Virus record (IMG/VR): IMGVR_UViG_3300034018_001699
Location: 1-36,478 of that record
Origin: a virus
Direction: 5' to 3' (one strand)
Length of the DNA stretch: 36,478 bases
Part shown: positions 14,789 through 20,565 of the stretch, one piece after another
Numbering within the stretch: the first letter of the stretch is position 1
How the letters are laid out: each line of letters begins with the position of its first letter
The notes under the pieces: model-generated
What the model was told of the DNA's origin: nothing
What the model saw: the letters and a program-made list of their open reading frames with translations, nothing else
Databases searched by the model: none
Program-made: the position numbers and the translations under genes

Positions 14789-15234
14789 GATACAGACTCC
14801 TTTCCTGCAGACTCGCTCGGCGGCTGTACGGACTTCAGCCAGATCATCAGTGCGAGCAGATGCTTAATCTTGGTCATCTGCTTACCTGGTAGGGCGGTCC
14901 AGATGTATGTTCCGTCGAGATAGATGTCGGAAATCAAAATATCAAGAACCTTGTGAAACCACATCCCAACACATTTCTTGAATCCGTTTTCGATCAACCA
15001 CTCCTCGGTGATCGGATCCTCCGGCCCAAAGTCGTCCGGGACGGTGATGGTTCCGTTTCCCGGATGTAATTGCAGATGACACACCTGATCATCACTCGAC
15101 CACTCCACCCCTTCGAGGGTAAATACCTTCCCATGCTGCTGAATCAGCTTGTAGGCTTGATCGGGATCACAACATGGAACTTGCACATCGATCGACATGT
15201 CGCCAATTCGCCTTACTACCATGGTCTTACTCAA
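14785..15234 (-). CDS. Hypothetical early protein with TTG start
   Basis: A 149-residue protein of unknown family: a compact mixed domain of about 110 residues with several Trp and Cys, then a hydrophobic helix (KHLLALMIWLKSV, ~121-133) and a short polar tail. The TTG at 15234 overlaps the upstream stop (TTGA) and sits 7 nt after GAGGAGG; an ATG at 15222 is too far from that site. The hydrophobic helix could be a core helix or a membrane-surface segment. Confidence 0.57.
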   Translation of the reverse strand: MSKTMVVRRIGDMSIDVQVPCCDPDQAYKLIQQHGKVFTLEGVEWSSDDQVCHLQLHPGNGTITVPDDFGPEDPITEEWLIENGFKKCVGMWFHKVLDILISDIYLDGTYIWTALPGKQMTKIKHLLALMIWLKSVQPPSESAGKESVS

Positions 15235-15350
15235 GATCGATCCTCCTCGTCGCAGTGGGTGATTTCCCCAAGCGACACCCCAGCACCAAAGCCAGCAGCA
15301 GCAAAAGCGGCCATCAACAAAAAGATACAGGCGACAAACCAGATCATCAT
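15231..15350 (-). CDS. 39-residue membrane microprotein
   Basis: A very short protein: one hydrophobic segment from about residue 3 to 25 (IWFVACIFLLMAAFAAAGFG) and an acidic tail with HCDEEDRS. GAGGAGGA lies directly before ATG 15350, and a second ATG at 15347 is better spaced. The stop overlaps the next start as TTGA. With its neighbour at 15347-15457 it forms a pair of single-span peptides, a pattern seen in holin/antiholin or exclusion peptides, but the early position argues against lysis. Confidence 0.6.
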   Translation of the reverse strand: MMIWFVACIFLLMAAFAAAGFGAGVSLGEITHCDEEDRS

Positions 15351-15457
15351 TCCTCCTCGGGTGCTGTCAGCACCTCACCAAGAACCCAGCCAGCAAACTC
15401 GATCAGGCAGCAGAGCACGAGCCCAAATGCCAAAGCGTAGACAAACTCCATCAGCAT
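15347..15457 (-). CDS. 36-residue membrane microprotein
   Basis: A 36-residue peptide with a hydrophobic segment (FVYALAFGLVLCCLIEFAGW, about 5-24) and a short acidic tail ending EEE. It has one of the best ribosome sites in the window, AAAGGAGG 7 nt before ATG 15457, so it is likely expressed. Its last codons supply the GAGGAGG site of the following microprotein. The function is unknown; superinfection exclusion or membrane remodelling are guesses. Confidence 0.62.
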   Translation of the reverse strand: MLMEFVYALAFGLVLCCLIEFAGWVLGEVLTAPEEE

Positions 15458-15699
15458 GGCTCAGCCTCCTTTCTCGGCCGGCCACGAGTCGCACGGATCG
15501 ACAGACCGGAGGCAAGCTCCTCGGCAGTCTTACCGCTCATCCAGGCTGCGCGATCCAGGCAGGCCAGGGCAACCCATTCGCTAAATGTCAAGCCCTCCAG
15601 GCTGGCCGAGCTGCGGAACAGCTCCACCCAGTCCACTGGCTGGCTGGTCCCCATGTTGATCACTTCCATCGGCCCCTTGGGCTCCTTTGACTTCACCAT
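15451..15699 (-). CDS. Possible RHH-type DNA-binding protein with AT-hook-like tail
   Basis: An 82-residue protein. The stretch from about 34 to 50 (LEGLTFSEWVALACLDR) resembles the second half of a ribbon-helix-helix fold. The C-terminus has TRGRPRKE, an AT-hook-like GRP core. Together these suggest a small DNA-binding regulator, though the beta strand expected before the helices is unclear. The start is uncertain: ATG 15699 overlaps the upstream frame by 119 nt, and a later Met (about residue 11 or 16) is possible. It overlaps the downstream microprotein by 7 nt. Confidence 0.55.
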   Translation of the reverse strand: MVKSKEPKGPMEVINMGTSQPVDWVELFRSSASLEGLTFSEWVALACLDRAAWMSGKTAEELASGLSIRATRGRPRKEAEPC

Positions 15700-15928
15700 T
15701 GCTAAAACCCTTTACTTCGATTCCACAGGGGGATCCATCGAGCCAGATGTACTTTTCTAAAAGCTTATCGGCCTTGATCCCATCCACGAAAAAAACACCT
15801 TTCACGCATGTCACCCGGGAAACCATCCGCATCACTCGGCCGGATCGCGACTGGTATGTCTTCCCCCAGATCGATTCGCGGTCTTCCCAGCGGTACGGCC
15901 TCAGGATGATTGTTTTCTTAATCGCCAT
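15581..15928 (-). CDS. Hypothetical protein with long 3' overlap
   Basis: A 115-residue product from ATG 15928, which has GAGGA 8 nt upstream. The first ~75 residues look like a real basic, beta-rich domain (KKTIILRPYRW to GIEVKGF). The last ~40 residues are Gly/Gln-rich, overlap the next gene by 119 nt in another frame, and look like read-through of a shadow frame. A lost stop codon, a frameshift or a sequencing error could explain this. The function is unknown. Confidence 0.5.
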   Translation of the reverse strand: MAIKKTIILRPYRWEDRESIWGKTYQSRSGRVMRMVSRVTCVKGVFFVDGIKADKLLEKYIWLDGSPCGIEVKGFSNGEVKGAQGADGSDQHGDQPASGLGGAVPQLGQPGGLDI

Positions 15929-16370
15929 CTGACTCATCCTCCAGCACGTCTGTCTCGTAGAGCCAGCCATCGTAAACAAACTTGATCTCTGTGAATCCGA
16001 AGACTTCGCGGTCGAGCTCGGCGTCAGAGCGCTCCAGGCGGATCGGGCCGAGCTTGGCGTCTTCCAGGCTGTCAGTCTCTCCCCTTTGACAGCAGACCCA
16101 GCCATGCGGCGATTCGTCATCACCTGCTAGCCAGATCGCGGTGTGCTCGTTCGAGTCCCAATGCAGGTATCCAGAATCGATGGTGATCCCATGCCGACCG
16201 GCCAAGGCTACGGTGGCTTGCTCGACATCGTCGCGGGTGGATGACTGGCCAAGGGACTCCAGGGTCTCTTCGGCAATCTGCTGGCCCATGGCGTCCTTGA
16301 CCAGCCCTGTCCAGGTTCTGAAACTGTAATCTGGAAAAACCACAATCTCGCGGGGTAATTTCTTTTCCAT
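15918..16370 (-). CDS. Hypothetical acidic early protein
   Basis: A 150-residue protein whose ATG follows the upstream stop directly (TAAATG), with GAAAGG 8 nt before it. The middle contains SPHGWVCCQRG, which shares an HGWxCC core with the product of 10861-11379, and the C-terminus is strongly acidic (VLEDESDGD). Both proteins also end acidic, so they may be distant relatives. No catalytic motif is visible; acidic early proteins sometimes mimic DNA or bind host factors, but nothing here shows that. Confidence 0.58.
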   Translation of the reverse strand: MEKKLPREIVVFPDYSFRTWTGLVKDAMGQQIAEETLESLGQSSTRDDVEQATVALAGRHGITIDSGYLHWDSNEHTAIWLAGDDESPHGWVCCQRGETDSLEDAKLGPIRLERSDAELDREVFGFTEIKFVYDGWLYETDVLEDESDGD

Positions 16371-16718
16371 TTAGCGTGCCTTTCTTCTGCTTTCCACGTG
16401 CTTATCCTGTTCCACAAACAAATCGCGAACAGCCTGCTTCGCAGGGTCAAGGCTGACAAACCCAGCTTGCTTGCCCCAGCTTTCGAGATGGTGATTTAGC
16501 TGCTCTAACGTCGCGCTGTCGATGTCGCTTTCAACCATCCATTCAGATAGCAAGTAAACACCCATATTCTTAGCCCCGTAAAGCTCCTCGCAGGTAACCA
16601 ACGCAGTACCGTCTCTGATCAACGCTTCGGCCATCCTGGGGTAAGCGATCGCAAAATCTGGCCAGTAATCACGCAGTTCGGCTATCCATCCTGCTCTAGC
16701 AAAAGCTCTATAAATCAT
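16371..16718 (-). CDS. Hypothetical early protein
   Basis: A 115-residue, mostly helical protein of unknown family with a basic C-terminus (ESRRKAR). ATG 16718 is fixed by GGAGACACGAA just upstream, and it overlaps the preceding stop as ATGA. It is one of the four leftward genes with the GGAGACAC block. No membrane segment or zinc pattern is seen. Confidence 0.56.
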   Translation of the reverse strand: MIYRAFARAGWIAELRDYWPDFAIAYPRMAEALIRDGTALVTCEELYGAKNMGVYLLSEWMVESDIDSATLEQLNHHLESWGKQAGFVSLDPAKQAVRDLFVEQDKHVESRRKAR

Positions 16719-16915
16719 TTCGTGTCTCCATCAGTAGGGTTATTGCTCAGGAACTTCCGCACACAGTCGAAAGTCTCCAGGTTGATTCTCGTCTTGCCGA
16801 CCGAAACCTCGATCGACACATCGGCGGTCATATCACCGGCCCAGCCGATGATTCTGGAGCGCCAGCCCTGACGCATTAGCATCAGGTGGGCTACTCGTGA
16901 TTCCGAGCGGGTCAT
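16715..16915 (-). CDS. Small basic hypothetical protein
   Basis: A 66-residue basic protein (several Arg in the first 25 residues) of unknown function. Its ATG overlaps the preceding stop as TAATG, and its own 3' end carries the GGAGACAC site of the next gene. Basic character would suit nucleic acid binding, but there is no recognised fold. Confidence 0.5.
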   Translation of the reverse strand: MTRSESRVAHLMLMRQGWRSRIIGWAGDMTADVSIEVSVGKTRINLETFDCVRKFLSNNPTDGDTK

Positions 16916-17148
16916 TAGCTATCACAGTGCTCGTCGAGAATCCAGCCGACTCTTTCCCGATCGTCCTCGCTGATCCTTGGGTCATCATTCGCCAGCAGAG
17001 ACCAATTCTCCAGACCAGAACCCAACCCTCCCGGCCAGGATTGATCGTCGTCGCAAATCTCGAAGCCATGCTCATTAGGAGCTGGGACCTGGGCGTAAAT
17101 CTTACCGTCAGATCCCAAAACAAAACCGAGCTTAATTGCCGTTGCCAT
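16915..17148 (-). CDS. Small acidic protein, first gene of the leftward operon
   Basis: A 77-residue acidic protein (pattern CDDDQSW, NDDPRISEDDRERV) starting MATAIKLGFVLGSDGKIYA. ATG 17148 has GAGGA 8 nt upstream; a longer frame to 17244 would run into the intergenic region without a ribosome site. It is the promoter-proximal gene of the leftward operon and so probably among the first expressed. The function is unknown. Confidence 0.55.
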   Translation of the reverse strand: MATAIKLGFVLGSDGKIYAQVPAPNEHGFEICDDDQSWPGGLGSGLENWSLLANDDPRISEDDRERVGWILDEHCDS

Positions 17149-17359
17149 CTGTCGTGTCCTCGTGTCTGAGTGTGTCTCTTGCGACAACCATCGGCGGCTG
17201 TCATGCAAAGATTGTAAACATTGATTCGACCGGGACAAGCTCAAAGGTTAAAACTTTTAGAAAATTGTTTTTGCCCCCTGGTGGGCTGGGTAAGTGGACC
17301 GAAACAGCTTCACCGAGGGTGCTCCAGGAGGGTGGGTCCGACCCAAGGAGCGGGGGAAC

Positions 17360-17399
17360 TTCACCACCTACCCCCCTGAGGTGGGGTAGTGAAGGTGAA
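17360..17399. other. Nested inverted repeat
   Basis: TTCACC (17360-17365) pairs with GGTGAA (17393-17398), and inside it CTACCCC pairs with GGGGTAG around CCTGAGGT. The core ACCCCCCTGAGGTGGGG (17370-17386) is repeated at 18121-18137 with one difference, so rusA lies between two copies. Confidence 0.5.
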
Positions 17400-17405
17400 C
17401 CCATT

Positions 17406-17431
17406 GCGAATCTGTTTTGCGAATCTGTTTT
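17406..17431 (+). repeat. Tandem 13-mer GCGAATCTGTTTT x2
   Basis: Two perfect adjacent copies (17406-17418 and 17419-17431), plus a third with one change, GTGAATCTGTTTT, at 17567-17579. Repeats of this size next to AT-rich DNA look like iterons or protein-binding sites. Confidence 0.7.
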
Positions 17432-17584
17432 TTGAAGGAATACCAATAAAAAGACTACTAAACTACTACTACTACTACTTACTATTATACAACTTCACCA
17501 TCAATGTCTTTTTCCTGTGTGTGTGTGGTTTTAGGGGGGTATGTTTATACGCGAGGGTGATCTGGGGTGAATCTGTTTTGGGCG

Positions 17585-17603
17585 TTGACAGGTCAACAGG
17601 TTC
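17585..17603 (+). promoter_or_regulatory. Shared 19-bp element (TTGACAGG type) before rusA
   Basis: TTGACAGGTCAACAGGTTC matches the minus-strand sequence at 20838-20820 at 17 of 19 positions. It starts with a consensus -35 hexamer, TTGACA, and contains two direct ACAGGT units, so it may be an operator over a promoter. No good -10 hexamer is seen at the right spacing on this side. Both copies point toward the genes they precede. Confidence 0.5.
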
Positions 17604-17653
17604 AGGAGACAGTTGGCTCCAGAGACCGAGCCCACTACCTGGAGGACCGACCC

Positions 17654-18109
17654 ATGCGAATCGAGCTACCCTACCCACCGAGCATCAACCACTACTGGCG
17701 ACGAGTGGGAGCCAAGACCCTGATCAGCAAGGAGGGTAGACGATACCGAGAGGCAGTAGCTGCGATCTGCCAAGAGCAGCGTATCTCTTTTGGTGATGTG
17801 GCCCTCTCCCTCTCGATCACAGCACACCCACCAGACCGGCGACGAAGAGACCTGGACAATCTTTTGAAAGCACCCCTGGACGCAATGCAGCAGGCAGGGG
17901 TCTACCAGGACGACTACCAGATCGAGGTAATCCACCTAGAGCGGGGGGAGTGTGTTCGCAATGGTTCGTTGATTGTCGAGATACAGGCCAGCCAAGGGGC
18001 TCTGCAATGCGATAGCGAAGACTTGCACGCAGAACTGACCAAGCGAGCAGACGAGCTTCGCATCGCGTTAGCCGCCACGCTAGAGGCCTTGGCAGCTATC
18101 TCAGAGTGA
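17654..18109 (+). CDS. rusA: RusA-family Holliday junction resolvase
   Basis: A 151-residue RusA-type endodeoxyribonuclease. The N-terminus has the family motif PYPPSINHYW (6-15). The catalytic core is DLDNLLKAPLDAMQQAGVY followed by DD, with D66, D68 and D87 equivalent to the E. coli RusA acidic triad. A helical extension of ~45 residues follows the usual end of the family (which is about 120). It resolves Holliday junctions and branched DNA before packaging. GGAGGA lies 7 nt before the ATG. It stands alone, facing right between two leftward operons and flanked by two copies of a G/C palindrome. Confidence 0.92.
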   Translation: MRIELPYPPSINHYWRRVGAKTLISKEGRRYREAVAAICQEQRISFGDVALSLSITAHPPDRRRRDLDNLLKAPLDAMQQAGVYQDDYQIEVIHLERGECVRNGSLIVEIQASQGALQCDSEDLHAELTKRADELRIALAATLEALAAISE

Positions 18110-18257
18110 GACAAGAGGCGACCCCCCTGGGGTGGGGGGTGTTAGGTACTTTACCCCCCCTCGGAGGGGACCACCACGCCGAGACACCAAAAACACGCAC
18201 TAGTTTATTTGCTTATGCTAGCCTATAACATTGGCTTATAATCAAGAATACTGCTAA
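18110..18257. terminator. Convergent gap with two G/C hairpins
   Basis: After rusA come ACCCCCC-TGGGGT-GGGGGGT (18121-18140, 7-bp arms) and CCCCT-CGG-AGGGG within 18157-18170. Both could end transcription from either side, but neither has a T-run, so intrinsic termination is uncertain. The rest is AT-rich and includes TATAAT at 18238 without a matching -35 hexamer. No gene is seen. Confidence 0.4.
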
Positions 18258-18596
18258 TTACAAGCAGTCAGAACAGCAGGCCTCGTAGGTGCCGAACCTT
18301 GGGCCGATCATCGCTTCGCCACAGTGCTCACAGCAGAGGAGCACCAGGCCGGATCGCTTAATCGCGGCGGCTAGGAATTTGGCGGTATGGATCTCTGGCC
18401 TGCTTTTCCAAGAGGTGGACTTGGCTGCTTCGGCTTCTGCATCGATCTCAGCTTTCGCGGCCAGAAATTCACGCCAGGCTTTGGCGTAGCTGGCGTGCTT
18501 TCCCCCCTCGCCTGGAAAGTAAAGCGTTCTTCCCTTGTAAACCTTTCGCCATCGCTGGTCGTGATCTCTCCAGGTTAGTTTGTACTCTCTGGCCAT
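18258..18596 (-). CDS. Hypothetical protein with arm-like N-terminus and zinc knuckle
   Basis: A 112-residue protein. The N-terminal ~45 residues (YKLTWRDHDQRWRKVYKGRT then LYFPGEGGKH) resemble the arm-binding domain that begins some tyrosine recombinases, but no catalytic recombinase domain follows. The C-terminus carries CCEHCGEAM and CCSDC, a probable zinc site. ATG 18596 overlaps the upstream stop as ATGA, with AAGGA 9 nt before it. It may be a small DNA-binding protein, or the remains of an integrase joined to a zinc module; I favour the former. Confidence 0.58.
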   Translation of the reverse strand: MAREYKLTWRDHDQRWRKVYKGRTLYFPGEGGKHASYAKAWREFLAAKAEIDAEAEAAKSTSWKSRPEIHTAKFLAAAIKRSGLVLLCCEHCGEAMIGPRFGTYEACCSDCL

Positions 18597-18793
18597 CACC
18601 CACCATCCTTCTCAGCACAGGCCCGGCAGAGTGCTAGGCCATCAGGTAGACAGATCACAGGCTTGCCACAGAGTCGGCAGGGGGATAGGTCCATGTCAGA
18701 ATCATGGATCGCTTGGACGAGAGTCTCGACCAAGTGAAGCAGAGCACCTGGCTTGTGCTTTATCTTTTCGAGATTCGGCAGCAAGCTTGTCAC
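18596..18793 (-). CDS. Small zinc-finger protein
   Basis: A 65-residue protein: a helical first half, then CRLCGKPVICL and LCRAC, a four-Cys zinc finger (CxxC...CxxC) near residues 39-59. It begins with GTG 18793, which overlaps the last base of the upstream stop. Possibly a nucleic-acid or protein-binding adaptor. Confidence 0.6.
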   Translation of the reverse strand: MTSLLPNLEKIKHKPGALLHLVETLVQAIHDSDMDLSPCRLCGKPVICLPDGLALCRACAEKDGG

Positions 18794-18963
18794 TATCGCA
18801 ACCCTGCCTTCTTCTCTCTGAGGATCCTGGCTAGCTCTCGTTTTCGCTCCTTGAGCGGTCGGCTAACTCGGACCGGCTGATTCGATTCGGGCTTGTGCCT
18901 CGTCGGCTTCTTACCAACGGTCCCGGCCAACACCAACTGACTGACTAAATTTCGGATCTTCAC
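18793..18963 (-). CDS. 56-residue highly basic protein
   Basis: A short frame from GTG 18963, which overlaps the upstream stop as GTGA with AAAGGA 9 nt before it, to a TAG at 18793-18795. The product is very rich in Lys and Arg, especially the last 20 residues (RPLKERKRELARILREKK). There is no recognised fold. Charge and position suggest a nucleic-acid-binding peptide. The evidence is the tight stop-start chain on both sides. Confidence 0.58.
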   Translation of the reverse strand: MKIRNLVSQLVLAGTVGKKPTRHKPESNQPVRVSRPLKERKRELARILREKKAGLR

Positions 18964-19148
18964 TTCTTTGGTTCCTTTCGCTCCAGCTCAGCTTCGAGAG
19001 CTGCGAGCGCACGAGTAACAACCTGATCGGCTGGGACGTACTCAGCCCCAGCATGTTTTGCGGTCTCGATCCCTGAAGCACCAACCAACCGCTTGGCTAG
19101 GCTCTCCAGTCGTCGCTTGTTCTTCTCACTGATTCTGACTTGCGCCAC
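18960..19148 (-). CDS. Putative RHH-like DNA-binding protein
   Basis: A 62-residue protein that begins with a strand-helix pattern, AQVRISEKNKRRLESLAKRL, and later has VPADQVVTRALAALEAEL. This is the beta-helix-helix order of ribbon-helix-helix repressors, although with an insertion between the helices. GTG 19148 is preferred because AAGG lies 6 nt upstream; GTG 19175 has no ribosome site. It overlaps the upstream zinc-ribbon gene by 23 nt. A regulator of the neighbouring promoters is plausible. Confidence 0.58.
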   Translation of the reverse strand: MAQVRISEKNKRRLESLAKRLVGASGIETAKHAGAEYVPADQVVTRALAALEAELERKEPKK

Positions 19149-19752
19149 GTTCGGCCTTCGCTTTCTCGCAATCACAGATCACGCAAGGAGACTTCTCGAC
19201 CGTCCAGCCGCAACCCTTGCATCGGTACGGCTTGACATTCTTGTAATAAACGGTCTTCAGCGGTGCCACTTTGCGACACTCTGGACACTTGGACGGATAC
19301 TTGCCGTTCTCGCACCTGGGAAACTTTGCACCGCAAGCACAGGTCCGCTTTCGCTGCGAGTCCTGGCAGTGATGGCACTCTGAAGCAGACCCATCCTTGC
19401 GCGGCTTGAGCTTTCGGTGGCATCCGTTGCAGGTCGGCCAAGCCGAAGTCGGCTGGCAGGCCGGGCATCGCCTAGAGACAATCCGCCAGGTCTCAACCTC
19501 GTTTCGGCAGATGCAGCACTTGGAGAACCCTCTAGCCGATCGCGGCTGGCATCGAGGGCACCGGCCCGAAACGATCTGATTCGATGGGACTCGGGTCGAG
19601 CACTTTTTACAGGCCAGCATCCCGTCAGATCGGCGATCCACTTCCTGACAGTCCTGGCACTTCCGCTGCTTAATCTCGGCGGTAGGTTTTTTCAGGCCAC
19701 AGCATCGGCATCGAGTCAGGCCAACAATCTTTTTTTCTTTGATCGCAATCAC
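19126..19752 (-). CDS. Zinc-ribbon array protein
   Basis: A 208-residue protein made almost entirely of CxxC knuckles: RCRCCG, KCQDC, ACKKC, RCPRC, CCICRNE, RCPACQ, TCNGC, ECHHC, TCACGAKF, KCPEC, RCKGCG and CVICDC. That makes about twelve pairs, or about six zinc ribbons in a row, with basic spacers. No enzyme domain is present. Tandem ribbons usually bind nucleic acid or act as scaffolds. GTG 19752 is fixed by GGAGACCTAGA upstream; the longer TTG start lies inside the T-rich leader. I know no family of exactly this architecture. Confidence 0.7.
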   Translation of the reverse strand: MIAIKEKKIVGLTRCRCCGLKKPTAEIKQRKCQDCQEVDRRSDGMLACKKCSTRVPSNQIVSGRCPRCQPRSARGFSKCCICRNEVETWRIVSRRCPACQPTSAWPTCNGCHRKLKPRKDGSASECHHCQDSQRKRTCACGAKFPRCENGKYPSKCPECRKVAPLKTVYYKNVKPYRCKGCGWTVEKSPCVICDCEKAKAERGASQNQ

Positions 19753-19770
19753 TCTAGGTCTCCAGGTAGA

Positions 19771-19843
19771 AAACAAAAAAGGACCGGGCGGGAGTGGCTA
19801 CCCGCTTGCTGGATCAATGCCCCCACTGATCAAACTCCGGCCC
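19771..19843 (-). terminator. Branched terminator-like structure plus T-run
   Basis: Read on the minus strand, GGGCCGG (19843-19837) pairs with CCGGTCC (19787-19781, one G-U), enclosing two hairpins: GATCA/TGATC and GCGGG/CCCGC. TTTTTTGTTT follows immediately. This looks like an intrinsic terminator for the beta-helix gene with a branched, tRNA-shaped body; it could also be an attenuator in the leader of the zinc-ribbon gene. It is not a tRNA: it has no TTCRA loop and only about 63 nt. Confidence 0.6.
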
Positions 19844-19864
19844 TGGCGCAACACATCCAGCAGA

Positions 19865-20527
19865 CTACTCGATCGATCCAGAAACCAAGGTGAACTGCTT
19901 GCCAGATCGTATCAGATCACCATTGGCAATAATCGTCTCGACTAGGTCAACCGATGCGGTACTTGAATCAACGGTCACTCCGACGACTGGAGTCGTGAGT
20001 TTGTCTTTCGATCCATCGAGATAGCAGCCTGAGAGCACTCCAGCAGAACCATTGACGACCGCAACGCAAGCGCGATTCGCAGCGGTCGATAGATTGGTGA
20101 CTCGACTATTCGAGATAGCAAAATCACAACCGCTGAGAAATAACGATGTGCTGTCCTTGGTGTGAGTCAAATCCAAACCCGTCGCCGTGAATTTCGGTCG
20201 AACTGCTCCAGCAGTCGGAAACACAGCAATAGTTCCGCAAGAACCAACAGCGTCTGGAACGATCACCACTGGATCGGCGGCAGTACCGCGAATATCGATC
20301 TCACCGTAGACTGAAATCGGCAAGGAAATCTGCACTCGAATTTTGACTCCAGGCTCTAAGATCAGCTTTCCGCCAACTCGGACAGCGACCTGCTTGGTCA
20401 GGACGTAATCACCAGAGGGAACCGTCGCTGTTTCACCAGCAAGCACAGTTCGCACCGGAAACGGAGTCTGAGCATTAGCGACACATCCGAACAAACAAAC
20501 AACAGCGGACAAAACAAAGCGAAGCAT
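19865..20527 (-). CDS. Secreted beta-helix-like protein
   Basis: A 220-residue protein with a clear signal peptide: MLRF, a hydrophobic core to about residue 15, and a cleavage site after ANA (about 19/20). The mature part consists of short Val/Ile/Gly-rich repeats (GGKLILEPGVKIRV, YGEIDIRG, then SLFLSGCDFAISNSRVTNLS), the pattern of a right-handed parallel beta-helix. Beta-helices serve as tailspikes, lyases or adhesins. Its place at the head of a leftward operon, away from the tail genes, suggests an exported product acting at the cell envelope. AAAGG precedes ATG 20527. Confidence 0.72.
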   Translation of the reverse strand: MLRFVLSAVVCLFGCVANAQTPFPVRTVLAGETATVPSGDYVLTKQVAVRVGGKLILEPGVKIRVQISLPISVYGEIDIRGTAADPVVIVPDAVGSCGTIAVFPTAGAVRPKFTATGLDLTHTKDSTSLFLSGCDFAISNSRVTNLSTAANRACVAVVNGSAGVLSGCYLDGSKDKLTTPVVGVTVDSSTASVDLVETIIANGDLIRSGKQFTLVSGSIE

Positions 20528-20565
20528 CTAAACAACCTTTCAAAACAGAAAACAAACAAACAAAG
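20528..20565 (-). promoter_or_regulatory. GTTT-repeat leader of the beta-helix gene
   Basis: On the minus strand this reads CTTTGTTTGTTTGTTTTCTGTTTTGAAAGGTTGTTTAG up to the ATG. The GTTT-repeat plus CTGTTT block matches the leader of the Sak4-like gene. It starts directly after the tRNA-like element. Confidence 0.5.

Larger units (their letters stand above)
17149..17653. other. Divergent intergenic region, candidate origin/control region
   Basis: This 505-bp gap holds no convincing gene. From left to right it has GTGTCT-rich leader DNA (17160-17180), an AT-rich stretch (17240-17272), GGGTCCGACCC (about 17334), a nested hairpin at 17360-17399 (TTCACC/GGTGAA around CTACCCC/GGGGTAG), tandem GCGAATCTGTTTT repeats, an AT-rich CTA-triplet run (about 17453-17490), a GT run, G-rich tracts, and a TTGACAGG element before rusA. 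Repeats, a low-melting stretch and hairpins between divergent early genes fit a replication origin plus promoters, but no promoter is certain. Confidence 0.5.

Noticed and set aside
17453-17490. CTA-triplet run as a CRISPR or mobile-element repeat
   Set aside because: It is a simple triplet microsatellite without spacers, target duplications or a transposase.
18236-18243. TATAAT as a rightward promoter
   Set aside because: No -35 hexamer at 16-18 nt, and transcription would run antisense into the leftward operon; AT-rich gap chance match.
18258-18596. Truncated integrase gene
   Set aside because: Only the arm-like N-terminus is suggestive; no catalytic R/H/R/Y residues or att site are visible, and the zinc knuckle is not an integrase feature.
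19781-19843. Second tRNA gene
   Set aside because: It has a 7-bp closing stem and two arms, but no TTCRA loop, no D-loop GG and only about 63 nt; better read as a terminator-like structure.
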